Assembly: GCF_014180715.1 (NCBI RefSeq)
Contig: NZ_JACEFC010000036.1
Location: 1 to 36,195 of the forward strand
Direction: 5' to 3'
Origin: Nocardioides stalactiti
GTDB taxonomy: Bacteria; Actinomycetota; Actinomycetes; Propionibacteriales; Nocardioidaceae
DNA length: 36,195 nt
Shown: positions 6,996-14,701 of the stretch, in pieces
Layout of the letters: each line of letters starts with the position of its first letter
How positions within the stretch are numbered: the first letter of the stretch is position 1
Notes under the pieces: model-generated
The model's input: the letters and a program-made list of their open reading frames with translations, nothing else
Database searches by the model: none
Told to the model about the DNA's origin: nothing
Translations under genes and position numbers: made by a program

Positions 6996-7964
6996 TCACG
7001 AACGCATGGCGACGCCCTCGCGCCAGTAGCCCATGAAGGCGACCTGGCCGCGGTCGACGCCGAGCTCGTTGACGAGCCGGCGGCGCAGGCCGGTGACGAC
7101 CTTGGACTCGCCGGCGATCCACGCGTAGAGACCGGCGTGGGGGGTGTCGGCCGGCACCTGGGTCGCGGCCGCGACCTCCTCGCCGGAGGAGGAGTAGACC
7201 GGGGTCTCCCACAGGTCGGGGTCGACCTCGTCGTCGCCCACGGTCGGCGCGGCGGCAGCGGCGCCGGTCAGCCAGGCGACGACGGCCGCGTGCAGGCTGG
7301 CGCCGCGCATCGCGTCGCCGCGCGGGATCCAGGTGATCTCGACGCCGTCGGGCGCGACGACGTCGCGCTGGACGTCGTCGGCGAACGGGACCTCGAGGAA
7401 TGCCGCCCCCGAGGCGTCGTCGGGCAGGTCGCGCAGGATGCCGCGGATGGCCGGGACGGCGGTCTCGTCGCCGACGAGCAGCAGTCGCGACGCTGAGCCG
7501 GGCGACCACTCGATGCCACCGAACTCGTGGCCGAGCCGGGGTGCCAGGACAATGACCCGGTCCCCGACCGACGCCTGGAGCGCCCAGTCGTTGCCGGGGC
7601 CGGAGTGCTCGTCCGGGTCGTGGACCACGACGTCCACGACGATCCGGGTGTCGACGCCGGAGCCGACAAGGTCCCGGACCGTGTAGGTGCGGATCGAGCC
7701 GCGCTCGTCCTCGGGGATCGCGAGCCAGGTGTCCCACCACGACGAGTCCATGCCCGCGAACGACGGCAGCGCACCGGCCGCGTTGGGGAACACGATCTTC
7801 ATCCGCTGGTCGAGCAGCGGGCCGCTGCGGCCGCACTCGGCGAGGCCGGAGCCGCCGAGCTCGAGCCGCACGTACGACGGCGACACCCGCTCGACGTGGG
7901 ACACCTCGACCTCGGTGAGGACCATCGGCAGGCTGGCGACGTACGCGTTCGTGGTTGTCGTCAT
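6996..7964 (-). CDS. Siderophore-interacting protein (ViuB-like FAD reductase)
   Basis: Predicted 322 residues. The FAD-binding domain includes RTYTVRD (RxYT flavin motif) and a long N-terminal half beginning VEVSHVERVSPSYVRLEL. The C-terminal NAD(P)H-binding half contains LLLVGDETAVPAIRGIL and ends with AGESKVVTGLRRRLV followed by FMGYWREG, all typical of the SIP family. These cytosolic flavoproteins reduce ferric siderophores to release Fe2+. An iron box abuts the start, so expression is probably repressed by DtxR/IdeR when iron is replete. The ATG at 7964 has no SD; TAGCCT (minus strand, 7972-7977) ends seven bases upstream, supporting a leaderless transcript. The gene is not accompanied by transporter or biosynthesis genes in this window. 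Confidence 0.92.
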   Translation of the reverse strand: MTTTTNAYVASLPMVLTEVEVSHVERVSPSYVRLELGGSGLAECGRSGPLLDQRMKIVFPNAAGALPSFAGMDSSWWDTWLAIPEDERGSIRTYTVRDLVGSGVDTRIVVDVVVHDPDEHSGPGNDWALQASVGDRVIVLAPRLGHEFGGIEWSPGSASRLLLVGDETAVPAIRGILRDLPDDASGAAFLEVPFADDVQRDVVAPDGVEITWIPRGDAMRGASLHAAVVAWLTGAAAAAPTVGDDEVDPDLWETPVYSSSGEEVAAATQVPADTPHAGLYAWIAGESKVVTGLRRRLVNELGVDRGQVAFMGYWREGVAMRS

Positions 7965-7987
7965 GTTGGTTAGGCTAACCTAACCAA
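7965..7987 (-). promoter_or_regulatory. DtxR/IdeR-type iron box overlapping a leaderless promoter
   Basis: 7965-7983 matches the 19-bp iron-box consensus at 17 positions by eye (core GGTTAGGCTAACCTAA), and the surrounding 7966-7987 is a near-perfect palindrome. It overlaps the predicted -10 TAGCCT and touches the start codon of the siderophore-interacting protein gene, the ideal position for Fe-dependent repression. Confidence 0.85.
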
Positions 7988-8019
7988 TCGAACGATGCCG
8001 GATCGGGTTCCGTTCGGGC

Positions 8020-8595
8020 CTAGATCGGTGTCCGGTGGAAGTTCTGGTAGGACCGGGACGGGGTCGGACCCCGCTGCCCCTGGTAGCGCGAGCCGTACTT
8101 CTCCGAGCCGTACGGGTGCTCGGACGGGGACGTCAGTCGGAAGAAGCAGAACTGGCCGATCTTCATGCCCGGATAGAGCTTGATCGGCAGCGTGGCGACG
8201 TTGGCGAGCTCGAGCGTGACGTGGCCCGAGAAGCCCGGGTCGACGAAGCCGGCGGTCGCGTGCGTCAGCAGGCCGAGGCGGCCCAGTGACGACTTGCCCT
8301 CGACCCGCGCCGCGATGTCGTCGGGCAGCGAGACCACCTCGTACGTCGATCCGAGGACGAACTCGCCCGGGTGCAGGATGAACGCGTCGTCGCCCTCGGG
8401 CTCGACCACGCGGGTCAGGTCCGACTGGTCCGCGGCCGGGTCGATGTGGGGGTACTTGTGGTTCTCGAAGACCCGGAAGAACCGGTCGAGCCGCACGTCG
8501 ATGGACGACGGTTGCAGCATCGCCGGGTCGAAGGGATCCATGGCGATCCGTCCGGCGTCGATCTCGGCGAGGATGTCGCGGTCGCTCAGCAGCAC
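8020..8595 (-). CDS. dcd: dCTP deaminase (probably bifunctional dCTP deaminase/dUTPase)
   Basis: Predicted 191 residues, the usual Dcd length. Signature regions are [17 protein letters not shown] at the N-terminus, [11 protein letters not shown], the trimer active-site segment [20 protein letters not shown] followed by [15 protein letters not shown], and a C-terminal [13 protein letters not shown] lid. Dcd converts dCTP to dUTP in pyrimidine deoxynucleotide synthesis. The actinobacterial type can also hydrolyse dUTP to dUMP, which is inferred here from lineage. The start is GTG 8595: TAGGGT on the minus strand (8602-8607) ends six bases upstream, so the mRNA is probably leaderless. It is divergent from the SGNH gene at 8678. 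Confidence 0.95.
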   Translation of the reverse strand: MLLSDRDILAEIDAGRIAMDPFDPAMLQPSSIDVRLDRFFRVFENHKYPHIDPAADQSDLTRVVEPEGDDAFILHPGEFVLGSTYEVVSLPDDIAARVEGKSSLGRLGLLTHATAGFVDPGFSGHVTLELANVATLPIKLYPGMKIGQFCFFRLTSPSEHPYGSEKYGSRYQGQRGPTPSRSYQNFHRTPI

Positions 8596-8677
8596 TCCGG
8601 CACCCTACTAAGTCCGCGCGGTGCGCGGTCGACGGTCCGCGCTCACCCGTGTCGGGCGTGGGGCGCACAATGGGTGG
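8596..8677. promoter_or_regulatory. Divergent leaderless promoters of dcd and the SGNH hydrolase gene
   Basis: On the minus strand TAGGGT (8602-8607) lies six bases from the dcd GTG. On the plus strand CACAAT (8665-8670) lies seven bases from the hydrolase GTG at 8678. Neither gene has an SD sequence. Confidence 0.55.
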
Positions 8678-9439
8678 GTGAGCTTCCACCGTTACGTCGC
8701 TCTCGGCGACTCCTTCACCGAAGGGGTCGGCGACACCGACCCGACGCGCCCCAACGGCTGCCGTGGCTGGGCCGACCGGGTCGCTGAGGTCCTTGCCGCC
8801 GGTTCACCCGACTTCGGCTACGCCAACCTCGCCATCCGCGGCCGCAAGCTGCCGACGATCATCGAGGAGCAGGTCGAGCCGGCGATCGCCCTCGCGCCCG
8901 ACCTGGTCAGCATCCACGGCGGCGGCAACGACGTGCTGCGGCCCAAGGTCGACCTCGACGGCCTCGCTGCGTCGTACGACGACGCCGTCCGGCGGCTGAC
9001 CGCCAGCGGGGCGCACGTCGTGATGTTCACCGTCGCCGACCCCGGCCTCAACCCGGTCATCAAGGTGATCCGCGGCCGGACGGCGATCTTCAACGAGTGG
9101 GTCCGCGAGATCGCCGACAACCACGGCGCGACCGTCATCGACCTGTGGCGGATGCGGGGCTGGACGGTCGCCGAGATCATGGACGAGGACCGGCTGCACC
9201 TCAACCCGGTCGGCCACCAGGCGATCGCGATCGCCGTCCTCGACCGGCTCGGCGTCACCCACGGGCTGCAGCCGCTCGCTCCCGCCCCGGCGCCCGTGCT
9301 CGCGCGCCGGGAGCAGCGCCAGGCCGACCTGCAGTGGGCGCGCACCCATCTCGCGCCGTGGGTCGCCCGACGGATCACCGGCCGGTCCTCCGGTGACGGC
9401 GTTACGCCGAAACGCCCCGGACTCACCCCGATCGGATAG
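8678..9439 (+). CDS. Cytoplasmic SGNH/GDSL hydrolase
   Basis: Predicted 253 residues from GTG 8678 (VSFHRYVALGDSF). An upstream in-frame start at 8621 would add 19 unlikely residues and lies before the -10. Block I is ALGDSFTEGVGD, block III is HGGGNDVL, and the catalytic dyad is in DRLHLNPVGH (DxxH). There is no signal peptide, unlike the other two SGNH proteins in this window. The C-terminal 40 residues are basic (RREQRQ, RRITGR). The family contains thioesterase, lysophospholipase and acetyl-esterase activities; which applies here is unknown. The gene is followed after 12 bases by the secreted protein at 9452. Confidence 0.88.
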   Translation: MSFHRYVALGDSFTEGVGDTDPTRPNGCRGWADRVAEVLAAGSPDFGYANLAIRGRKLPTIIEEQVEPAIALAPDLVSIHGGGNDVLRPKVDLDGLAASYDDAVRRLTASGAHVVMFTVADPGLNPVIKVIRGRTAIFNEWVREIADNHGATVIDLWRMRGWTVAEIMDEDRLHLNPVGHQAIAIAVLDRLGVTHGLQPLAPAPAPVLARREQRQADLQWARTHLAPWVARRITGRSSGDGVTPKRPGLTPIG

Positions 9440-9451
9440 AGGATCATCTCC

Positions 9452-10999
9452 GTGCGCACTCTTGTCCGGCTGCTGCCGCTCGCCCTCGCGGCGGGCCTGC
9501 TCGTGCCGGTCGGCCCTGCCGGCCAGTCGGCGTCGGCGGCGGCCCCGGGCGGCTACTGCGGCTACAGCGGGCAGGCGGGTCTCGACACCTACCGCTGGAC
9601 CGGCGCGTACGACGACGAGTGGGGCGACTACCGCAACTGGACCAAGAACGGTGTCGCGCTCACCGTGGGCCAGGCGCCGCCGGGCGGCAACGGCGCCGAG
9701 CAGCCCAACGACCTGTCGGGCAACCCGACCGTCAACATCAGCCGCAACCGCGACTACGTCTGCATCCCGTCCGGATCGACCGTCCACCTCGGCGGGGACA
9801 ACGAGTGGAACGCACGGATCCAAGCGCTCGACGTCGCCGGGACGCCGAGCCAGCCGACGTCGGTCCACGTCGACAGCGGCGCCAATCTCAGGGTCTTCGG
9901 GGCCCAGGCCACCCGGCCGTCGGTGCTGCGCTCCAACGTGACGCTGCTCCTCAACGGCGGCCTCGGGGGTACGGGGCGGATCGACCTCCGCGGGACGCTG
10001 CAGGCTCGCGCGACCATGTCAGGCGCCCCGGGCTTCCTCACCCGCCGCTGCTCCACCGAGGCGACCGCCTGTCAGACCGCCGCGACCGCACGCGGCCTGC
10101 TCGTCGTCGAGAACTCCGGCCGGCTCATCGTCGACGACCTGGGCGTCAACATCTCCGACTACTACCGGATCCGCGTCCACGGGCTGGTGCGGCTGAGCAA
10201 CGACGGCTACCTGGCAGCCGACCACGGCACCCGGTTCGAGCTCGAGCCCAACACCGGCAGCGGCGCGGGAGTCGGGACGCTCCAGATCGCGAACGACGGC
10301 GGCTACTACGAGGGCTCCACGCCGCCCGCCGGCGACGGGCTCTCCCGCTTCGCCAACAACGGTCGGATCCTCAAGTCGGGCGGCGCCGGGACGTCGGTGA
10401 TCTCGGCGGACTACAGCGCCACCGCGTCGTCCGTCGTCCGCGTCGCAGCCGGCACCGTGGTCCTGCCCGACGGCGCCGTCCGCCCGGCGTCGGTCGCCGC
10501 TGGCCGGCGCTACGGCACGGCCGCCTGCGTCTACGTCGGGAGCTACGCCTGCACAACGGTGGCCGACGCCGGCGTCGACGACCAGGCGGCCACGTTCAAG
10601 GTGCCGACCGCCGACTCCGACGGTGCGTCCGTCGCGGTCACCGAGGTGACGGGGAGCGACCCCTACCGGCCCGGCGACGCGGTCGGTGACTCGGTCAGCT
10701 TTCACGCGACCCAGCTCACCGCGACGGCGTCCGCGCCCGCGATCCTCGAGCTGCGCTACGACGAGCTGCTGCTGTCCGGTCAGACGCCGCTCACGATGAT
10801 CATCGGGCGGCTCGCCTCCGGCGGGACCTCCTACGTGACCGTCCCGACCTGCCTCGGCAACGGCACCCCACCCGGCGCTGCGGTCGCCTGTGTCGACCGG
10901 CGCGGACAGGCCGGGAGCAGCCGCTGGGCGAGCGACGACCCGCAGGACCTGATCATGGTCGTGCGCACCCGGGCGACCAGCCGATGGGTCGGCCGCTGA
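9452..10999 (+). CDS. Secreted beta-rich protein of unknown function
   Basis: Predicted 515 residues from GTG 9452, with GAGGATC about nine bases upstream. Residues 1-31 form a Sec signal (RTLVRLLPLALAAGLLVPV, cleavage near ASAAA). The mature protein has alternating short strands with many Gly and Asn (for example NVTLLLNGGLGGTGRIDLRG and NDGYLAADHGTRFELEPN), suggesting a right-handed beta-helix or stacked beta-sandwich, similar to polymorphic outer-surface or pectin-lyase-like proteins. Four or more Cys pairs (CGYSG, RRCSTEATAC, ACVYVGSYAC, PTCL and VACVD) point to an extracellular, disulfide-bonded protein. No catalytic signature or sorting motif is visible. It may be co-transcribed with the SGNH hydrolase gene, which ends 12 bases before it. 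Confidence 0.8.
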   Translation: MRTLVRLLPLALAAGLLVPVGPAGQSASAAAPGGYCGYSGQAGLDTYRWTGAYDDEWGDYRNWTKNGVALTVGQAPPGGNGAEQPNDLSGNPTVNISRNRDYVCIPSGSTVHLGGDNEWNARIQALDVAGTPSQPTSVHVDSGANLRVFGAQATRPSVLRSNVTLLLNGGLGGTGRIDLRGTLQARATMSGAPGFLTRRCSTEATACQTAATARGLLVVENSGRLIVDDLGVNISDYYRIRVHGLVRLSNDGYLAADHGTRFELEPNTGSGAGVGTLQIANDGGYYEGSTPPAGDGLSRFANNGRILKSGGAGTSVISADYSATASSVVRVAAGTVVLPDGAVRPASVAAGRRYGTAACVYVGSYACTTVADAGVDDQAATFKVPTADSDGASVAVTEVTGSDPYRPGDAVGDSVSFHATQLTATASAPAILELRYDELLLSGQTPLTMIIGRLASGGTSYVTVPTCLGNGTPPGAAVACVDRRGQAGSSRWASDDPQDLIMVVRTRATSRWVGR

Positions 11000-11007
11000 G
11001 GATCGGG

Positions 11008-11013
11008 TAGCAT
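11008..11013 (+). promoter_or_regulatory. Candidate -10 element for tRNA-Gly
   Basis: TAGCAT matches the TANNNT actinobacterial -10 and lies 28 bases before the mature tRNA 5' end, immediately after the stop of the preceding gene. No convincing -35 is seen. Confidence 0.4.
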
Positions 11014-11041
11014 TCCCCGCCGTACGGACCCGTCCGTGCAT

Positions 11042-11116
<75 letters not shown>

Positions 11117-11117
<1 letters not shown>

Positions 11118-11980
11118 TGACCGTCTTGATCGCAGGCTGTGGTGACCTCGGGACCGAGGTCGGCCTCCGCCTCGCTGCCGGGGGCCACCGCGTCGTCGGG
11201 TGGCGTCGCACGCCGTCCGTGCTGCCGGGGTCGATCGAGGGCGTCGCGGCCGACCTGTCGTCCGCCGCGCTGCCGACCGTGCCTGCCGACACCGACGTGG
11301 TCGTGATCGCGGTCGCCGCGGACGGTCGCGACCAGGCGGCCTACCGGGCGGCCTACGTCGACGGCGTCGGGCGGGTGCTCGACGCGCTCGAGCGAGACGG
11401 TGCTGTGCCGCGCCGGGCGATCTTCGTGTCGTCGACCGCCGTCTACGGCGAGGCGACCGGGCCGGTCGACGAGACCTCTCCGACGGAACCGTCGCGCTTC
11501 AACGGCCGGTTGATGCTCGAGGCCGAGCAGGTCCTGCTGCAGCGTCTCGCCGCGACCGCGACGGAGCCGGTGGTGCTGCGCCTCGGCGGCATCTACGGAC
11601 CCGGCCGCACCCGACTCATCGACCAGGTCCGGAGCGGGGAGGCCGTCGCCCCGGCGACCCCTCGTCGTACCAACCGGATCCACCGCGACGACGCCGCCGC
11701 CGCGATCGTCCACCTCGCCGGGCTGCCCGTCACCCCCGACCCGGTCTACCTCGGTGTCGACGACGACCCCGCCGAGCTCGCCGACGTCCTGCGCTTCCTC
11801 GCCCGCGAGCTCGACCGCCCCGAGCCGCCCGTCGCCGCGTCCGACGCGCCACGCGAGCGCGGCGCCGACCGCACCTGCAGCAACGCCCGGCTCCGCAGCA
11901 CCGGCTTCACCTTCACGTACCCGACCTACGTCGAGGGCTACCGCGCCGTCCTCGCCGGGACCGGCGTACGGCACCCCTGA
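11117..11980 (+). CDS. NAD(P)-binding epimerase/dehydratase-like protein (YeeZ-type, extended SDR)
   Basis: Predicted 287 residues from ATG 11117. The Rossmann motif follows at once (MTVLIAGCGDLGTEVG, GxGxxG at residues 7-12), so this start is firm. Further motifs are FVSSTAVYGE, the active-site region FNGRLMLEAEQ in place of a standard YxxxK, LRLGGIYGPGR and NRIHRDDAAAAIVHL, all as in the YeeZ/NAD-dependent epimerase group. The cofactor is NAD(P); the substrate is unknown. The frame is open into the tRNA upstream, which yields a spurious N-terminal peptide and should not be used. There is no SD, since the preceding bases are the tRNA acceptor arm. Expression either needs an unprocessed transcript or a promoter within or before the tRNA. 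Confidence 0.88.
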
Positions 11981-12007
11981 CCGGCTGGCCTGCCCGGCGC
12001 CGGATCG

Positions 12008-12424
12008 TCAGTCGGTCGCTGGCGGAACGACCTCCACGCCGGCGGATCGCGCGGCTGCGGCGAGCCGGACGTCGACGGTCGCGAGGGTGGCCGCCGACCG
12101 AGCAGCGAGCCACAGGTACCACGCGTCGTACGCCGACAGGCCGTGCTTGTCGGCGAGCCAGATGAGGGCCGCGCTGTCCGGCGGGGTCGACTCGACAGTG
12201 ACCGGGACCTGGTCGAGAAGGGCCAGGAACCGGTCGCGCTGGGCCGCGGTGATGCGGTCGCGGCGCTCGGCGACCATGAGGACGTTGGCGACCTCGGACC
12301 GCCACAGCGAGGGCACGACGCACCCCTCGACGCTGATCCGCTCGAGGAGGGCGTCGGTCGCCCCCGACGCCTCGTCCTCGAAGCACCACGCCATCGTCAC
12401 CGAGGCGTCGACGACGAGCGTCAC
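12008..12424 (-). CDS. vapC: VapC-type PIN-domain toxin ribonuclease
   Basis: Predicted 138 residues from GTG 12424. The four conserved acidic residues of the PIN fold are visible: Asp6 (LVVDAS), Glu44 (WRSEVANVL), Asp100 (SAYDAWYLWLA) and Asp118 (ATVDVRLA). They bind Mg2+ or Mn2+ in a single-strand RNase active site, and VapC toxins usually cut initiator tRNA or other stable RNAs. The GTG overlaps the antitoxin stop codon by four bases (GTGA), indicating translational coupling. The toxin appears intact. The family assignment is strong; the RNA target is unknown. Confidence 0.93.
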   Translation of the reverse strand: MTLVVDASVTMAWCFEDEASGATDALLERISVEGCVVPSLWRSEVANVLMVAERRDRITAAQRDRFLALLDQVPVTVESTPPDSAALIWLADKHGLSAYDAWYLWLAARSAATLATVDVRLAAAARSAGVEVVPPATD

Positions 12425-12654
12425 CGGCGCCCCTCGGCGACCATCGAGGAGATGCTGTCGTCGCCCCTCGTGACGCCGGCGCGCGCCGCACGGAACGCGT
12501 CCACCAGAGCCTCGTCGCCGCTGACGGCGGCGACCGGGACGATGCGCGCGATCGCCGCACCGTGGCGAGTGATCGTGACGACCTCGCCCTGGCCCACCTC
12601 GCGCAGCAGCTGGGGCAGTCGTGTCTTCGCCTCGTAGGCACCGACCGTGCTCAT
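12421..12654 (-). CDS. vapB: Phd/YefM-type antitoxin for VapC
   Basis: Predicted 77 residues. The N-terminus MSTVGAYEAKTRLPQLLREV followed by TITRHGAAIARIVPV is the Phd/YefM DNA-binding dimer fold. The C-terminal half (DAFRAARAG and following) is the flexible toxin-binding segment. The protein should neutralise the VapC and, with it, repress the operon. The start at ATG 12654 is supported by TAGTCT (minus strand, 12662-12667) seven bases upstream; a longer in-frame start at 12741 lies outside the promoter and would overlap the divergent gene. The symbol is by function, because the fold is Phd-like and not the AbrB- or RHH-type VapB. Confidence 0.9.
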   Translation of the reverse strand: MSTVGAYEAKTRLPQLLREVGQGEVVTITRHGAAIARIVPVAAVSGDEALVDAFRAARAGVTRGDDSISSMVAEGRR

Positions 12655-12661
12655 GCAATTC

Positions 12662-12692
12662 AGACTAGTTGCCGACCAGTCGTTCCGGCAAC
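12662..12692 (-). promoter_or_regulatory. vapBC promoter with embedded inverted repeat
   Basis: On the minus strand TTGCCG (12686-12691) and TAGTCT (12662-12667) are spaced by 18 bp. The 7-bp arms GTTGCCG (12668-12674) and CGGCAAC (12686-12692) form a perfect inverted repeat with an 11-nt spacer. One arm covers the -35 and the other abuts the -10, the layout expected for conditional autorepression by the antitoxin-toxin complex. Confidence 0.6.
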
Positions 12693-12739
12693 CGGCAGCC
12701 GTGCAGGGCGCCGCATCGTGGAGGCCTAGGGTCGGTCGC

Positions 12740-13369
12740 ATGTCCTTCGAGGGGTTCCCGGTCGCTGCACTCGACTTCTACGACGACCTCGAGGTCGACA
12801 ACACCAAGTCCTTCTGGGAGGCCAACAAGGCCGTCTACGCCGAGCAGGTGAAGGCACCGATGGTGGCGCTCACCGACGCGCTCGCCCAGGAGTTCGGAGA
12901 CGCCAAGGTGTTCCGTCCCTACCGGGACGTCCGGTTCGCGAAGGACAAGACGCCCTACAAGACCCATCAGGGGGCGTTCGTCGGCGTCGCGTCGGCGACC
13001 GGCTGGTACGTCGAGGTGTCCGCGGCCGGGATCAGGGTCGGCGGTGGGACCTACGAGGCCGGCGGTGCGGGGCTCGCCGCGATCCGGGAGGGGATGGCCG
13101 CGGAGAAGTCCGGGAAGGTTCTCGAGCGGATCCTGCGCGACCTCGACCGCGGCGGCTTCGAGATCGGCGGCGAGCAGCTGAAGACGACGCCGCGCGGCTA
13201 CGACAAGGACCATCCGCGGATCGAGCTGCTGCGCCACAAGACCCTGCTGGGGATGAAGAAGTACGGCTTCGAGCCGTTCGTCCACACGCCCGAGCTGCTG
13301 GACCGGGTCCGCACCGACTGGCGCAAGCTGCGCCCGTTGGTGAGCTGGATGGCCGAACAGCTCTCCTAG
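12740..13369 (+). CDS. DUF2461 family protein
   Basis: Predicted 209 residues from ATG 12740. The N-terminus FPVAALDFYDDLEVDNTKSF followed by WEANKAVY is the DUF2461 signature, followed by FRPYRDVRFAKDKTPYKTHQ, a GGTYEAGGAGL-type loop and a C-terminal YGFEPFVHTPEL region. TAGGGT (12727-12732) ends seven bases before the ATG, so the transcript is probably leaderless. The in-frame start at 12647 would run through the vapBC promoter and is rejected. The protein is cytoplasmic. Family members are widespread but their biochemical role is not established. It is divergent from vapBC. Confidence 0.88.
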   Translation: MSFEGFPVAALDFYDDLEVDNTKSFWEANKAVYAEQVKAPMVALTDALAQEFGDAKVFRPYRDVRFAKDKTPYKTHQGAFVGVASATGWYVEVSAAGIRVGGGTYEAGGAGLAAIREGMAAEKSGKVLERILRDLDRGGFEIGGEQLKTTPRGYDKDHPRIELLRHKTLLGMKKYGFEPFVHTPELLDRVRTDWRKLRPLVSWMAEQLS

Positions 13370-13381
13370 GAGCACAGCCGC

Positions 13382-13400
13382 GGTCGCCGGCAGGGCGACC
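13382..13400. terminator. Hairpin between convergent genes
   Basis: GGTCGCC (13382-13388) and GGCGACC (13394-13400) form a perfect 7-bp stem with a GGCAG loop, 12 bases after the DUF2461 stop and just before the stop of the opposing gene. It probably serves both strands. Confidence 0.55.
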
Positions 13401-13405
13401 CGGGG

Positions 13406-13858
13406 TCAGGCGCTGGTGAAGCTCGCCATCGTGCGCTCGGGCTCCCAGAAGGCCTTCATCGACTTCACGCGGCCCTCGTCGTCGACGATGTAGACCATGA
13501 TCAGGTCGGTGGTGGTGTGGCTGCCGTCGGCGAAGGACGTCTTGATCCGGCCGATGTTGGCGCAGGTGTTGCTGCCGGGGTTGGCGAACGACTCGTAGAT
13601 GTCGAACTCGAACGTCGCGATCGGGGCGATCGCCAGCTCCCAGAAGGCTGAGATCCCGGCGTGGCCGTGGTGGCCCTTGCCCTCGGGGTCGAACATCGAC
13701 GGGCCGACCGGGTCCTCCAGGACCGCGTCCTCGGCATAGACGGTGAGCCACTCGGCGAGGTCGCCCTTGGCGACCGCGGAGTAGGAGCGCTGCGACGCCG
13801 ACCGCGCGGGGTGCGGGTCGTTGGGCGCGGTCCACTTGATGGCGTCGGAGGTGATCAT
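13406..13858 (-). CDS. Ketosteroid-isomerase-like NTF2/SnoaL-fold protein
   Basis: Predicted 150 residues from ATG 13858; TACGAT on the minus strand (13865-13870) lies six bases upstream, indicating a leaderless start. By eye the protein follows steroid delta-5-isomerase closely in two places. YAEDAVLEDPVG parallels the segment holding the general base, so Asp49 would be the catalytic Asp; VDDEGRVKSMKAFWEPE parallels the C-terminal strand. The second catalytic Asp of the Pseudomonas enzyme seems replaced by Met in my alignment, and the catalytic Tyr is offset by one. It may therefore be a diverged isomerase or a related hydratase/cyclase-like binding protein. A KstR-like box upstream supports a steroid link. 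It converges on the DUF2461 gene. Confidence 0.75.
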   Translation of the reverse strand: MITSDAIKWTAPNDPHPARSASQRSYSAVAKGDLAEWLTVYAEDAVLEDPVGPSMFDPEGKGHHGHAGISAFWELAIAPIATFEFDIYESFANPGSNTCANIGRIKTSFADGSHTTTDLIMVYIVDDEGRVKSMKAFWEPERTMASFTSA

Positions 13859-13880
13859 GGCGCGATCGTACGACGAAAAG

Positions 13881-13894
13881 TGGAACACGTTCTA
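13881..13894. promoter_or_regulatory. KstR-like operator
   Basis: TGGAACACGTTCTA fits TNNAACNNGTTNNA, the palindromic motif reported for the TetR-family cholesterol-catabolism repressor KstR. It lies 11 bases upstream of the -10 of the KSI-like gene, between -10 and -35. Its identity is inferred from motif match and gene context. Confidence 0.55.
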
Positions 13895-13976
13895 GTGACC
13901 ACGGTTACAGGTGGCGCTCGCCCCCGGTTCGGCCTCTGTTCACCGGCTGGTCAGGTGGCACTCCCACCCTGCTGTC

Positions 13977-14663
13977 ATGGCCAAGAAGCGAAAGGTGTTC
14001 CTCCACGTCGGGCTGCCCGGCGCCGGGGACGTCATCGAGGTGGCACTCGTCCACCACCGCGCCGCGCTCCTCGAGCTCGGGATCGAGGTCCCGACCCGGT
14101 CGGCCGAGGAGAGCTTCCTCGGTGCGATCGAGATGCTGCGGGAGCACAAGGCGTGGGGCTACACGCGCAAGGAGGTCGAGGGCCAGTGGGCCGCGATCTG
14201 CCGCCGCGTCCTCAAGGGCACCCAGACCACGGCGCTCAGCCTGCCGCTCGTCGCCACTGCGAGCCAGGCCGAGATCGACCTGCTCCTCGACACGCTGCCC
14301 GGTCTCCAGGTCAACGTCGTCGTGACGGCCGGCCCGGACGACGACCTCGAGTCCGTCGTCGCGCACTGGGGCCGCGCGGTCCGCAAGCCCGAGCACCTGC
14401 ACGTGCTCCGGCTCGACGACCCGTCGCCGGAGAAGGCGTGGAAGGCCTTCGGCCGGACCGCCGGCTTCGGTACCGCGTCCCTCCGCCTCGACGACGTACC
14501 GGCGCCGGTCACGGCGCGACCGGTCTCCTCGCTCGACGAGGCGCGCCGCGCGATCGAGCGGCTCGAACGCCGCAACCAGAGCCTCGAGCGCTGGCGCGAC
14601 GAGAGCGAGAAGAAGCGCAAGAAGCTGAAGCGGCGGCTCCGCTCGTCCGACGACGCGGCCTGA
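13977..14663 (+). CDS. Sulfotransferase-like protein with degenerate cofactor loop
   Basis: Predicted 228 residues from ATG 13977 (MAKKRKVFLHVGLPGAGD). The first strand and turn look like the opening of bacterial sulfotransferases, where FLHVGLPKTGTT binds PAPS. Here the Lys and the Thr/Ser of the loop are replaced (GLPGAGDV), so PAPS binding is doubtful. The spacing to HHRAALLELGIEVPTR also matches that group. The last 40 residues form a highly charged helix (EARRAIERLERRNQSLERWR, then a Lys/Arg run KKRKKLKRRLR), suggesting a coiled coil or nucleic-acid or membrane contact. No signal peptide is seen. An in-frame upstream start at 13911 lacks a promoter or SD. Function unknown. Confidence 0.7.
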   Translation: MAKKRKVFLHVGLPGAGDVIEVALVHHRAALLELGIEVPTRSAEESFLGAIEMLREHKAWGYTRKEVEGQWAAICRRVLKGTQTTALSLPLVATASQAEIDLLLDTLPGLQVNVVVTAGPDDDLESVVAHWGRAVRKPEHLHVLRLDDPSPEKAWKAFGRTAGFGTASLRLDDVPAPVTARPVSSLDEARRAIERLERRNQSLERWRDESEKKRKKLKRRLRSSDDAA

Positions 14664-14701
14664 CCGTCACCGCCCCGCGGGAGGCGGGAGGTCGAGAGCC
14701 C

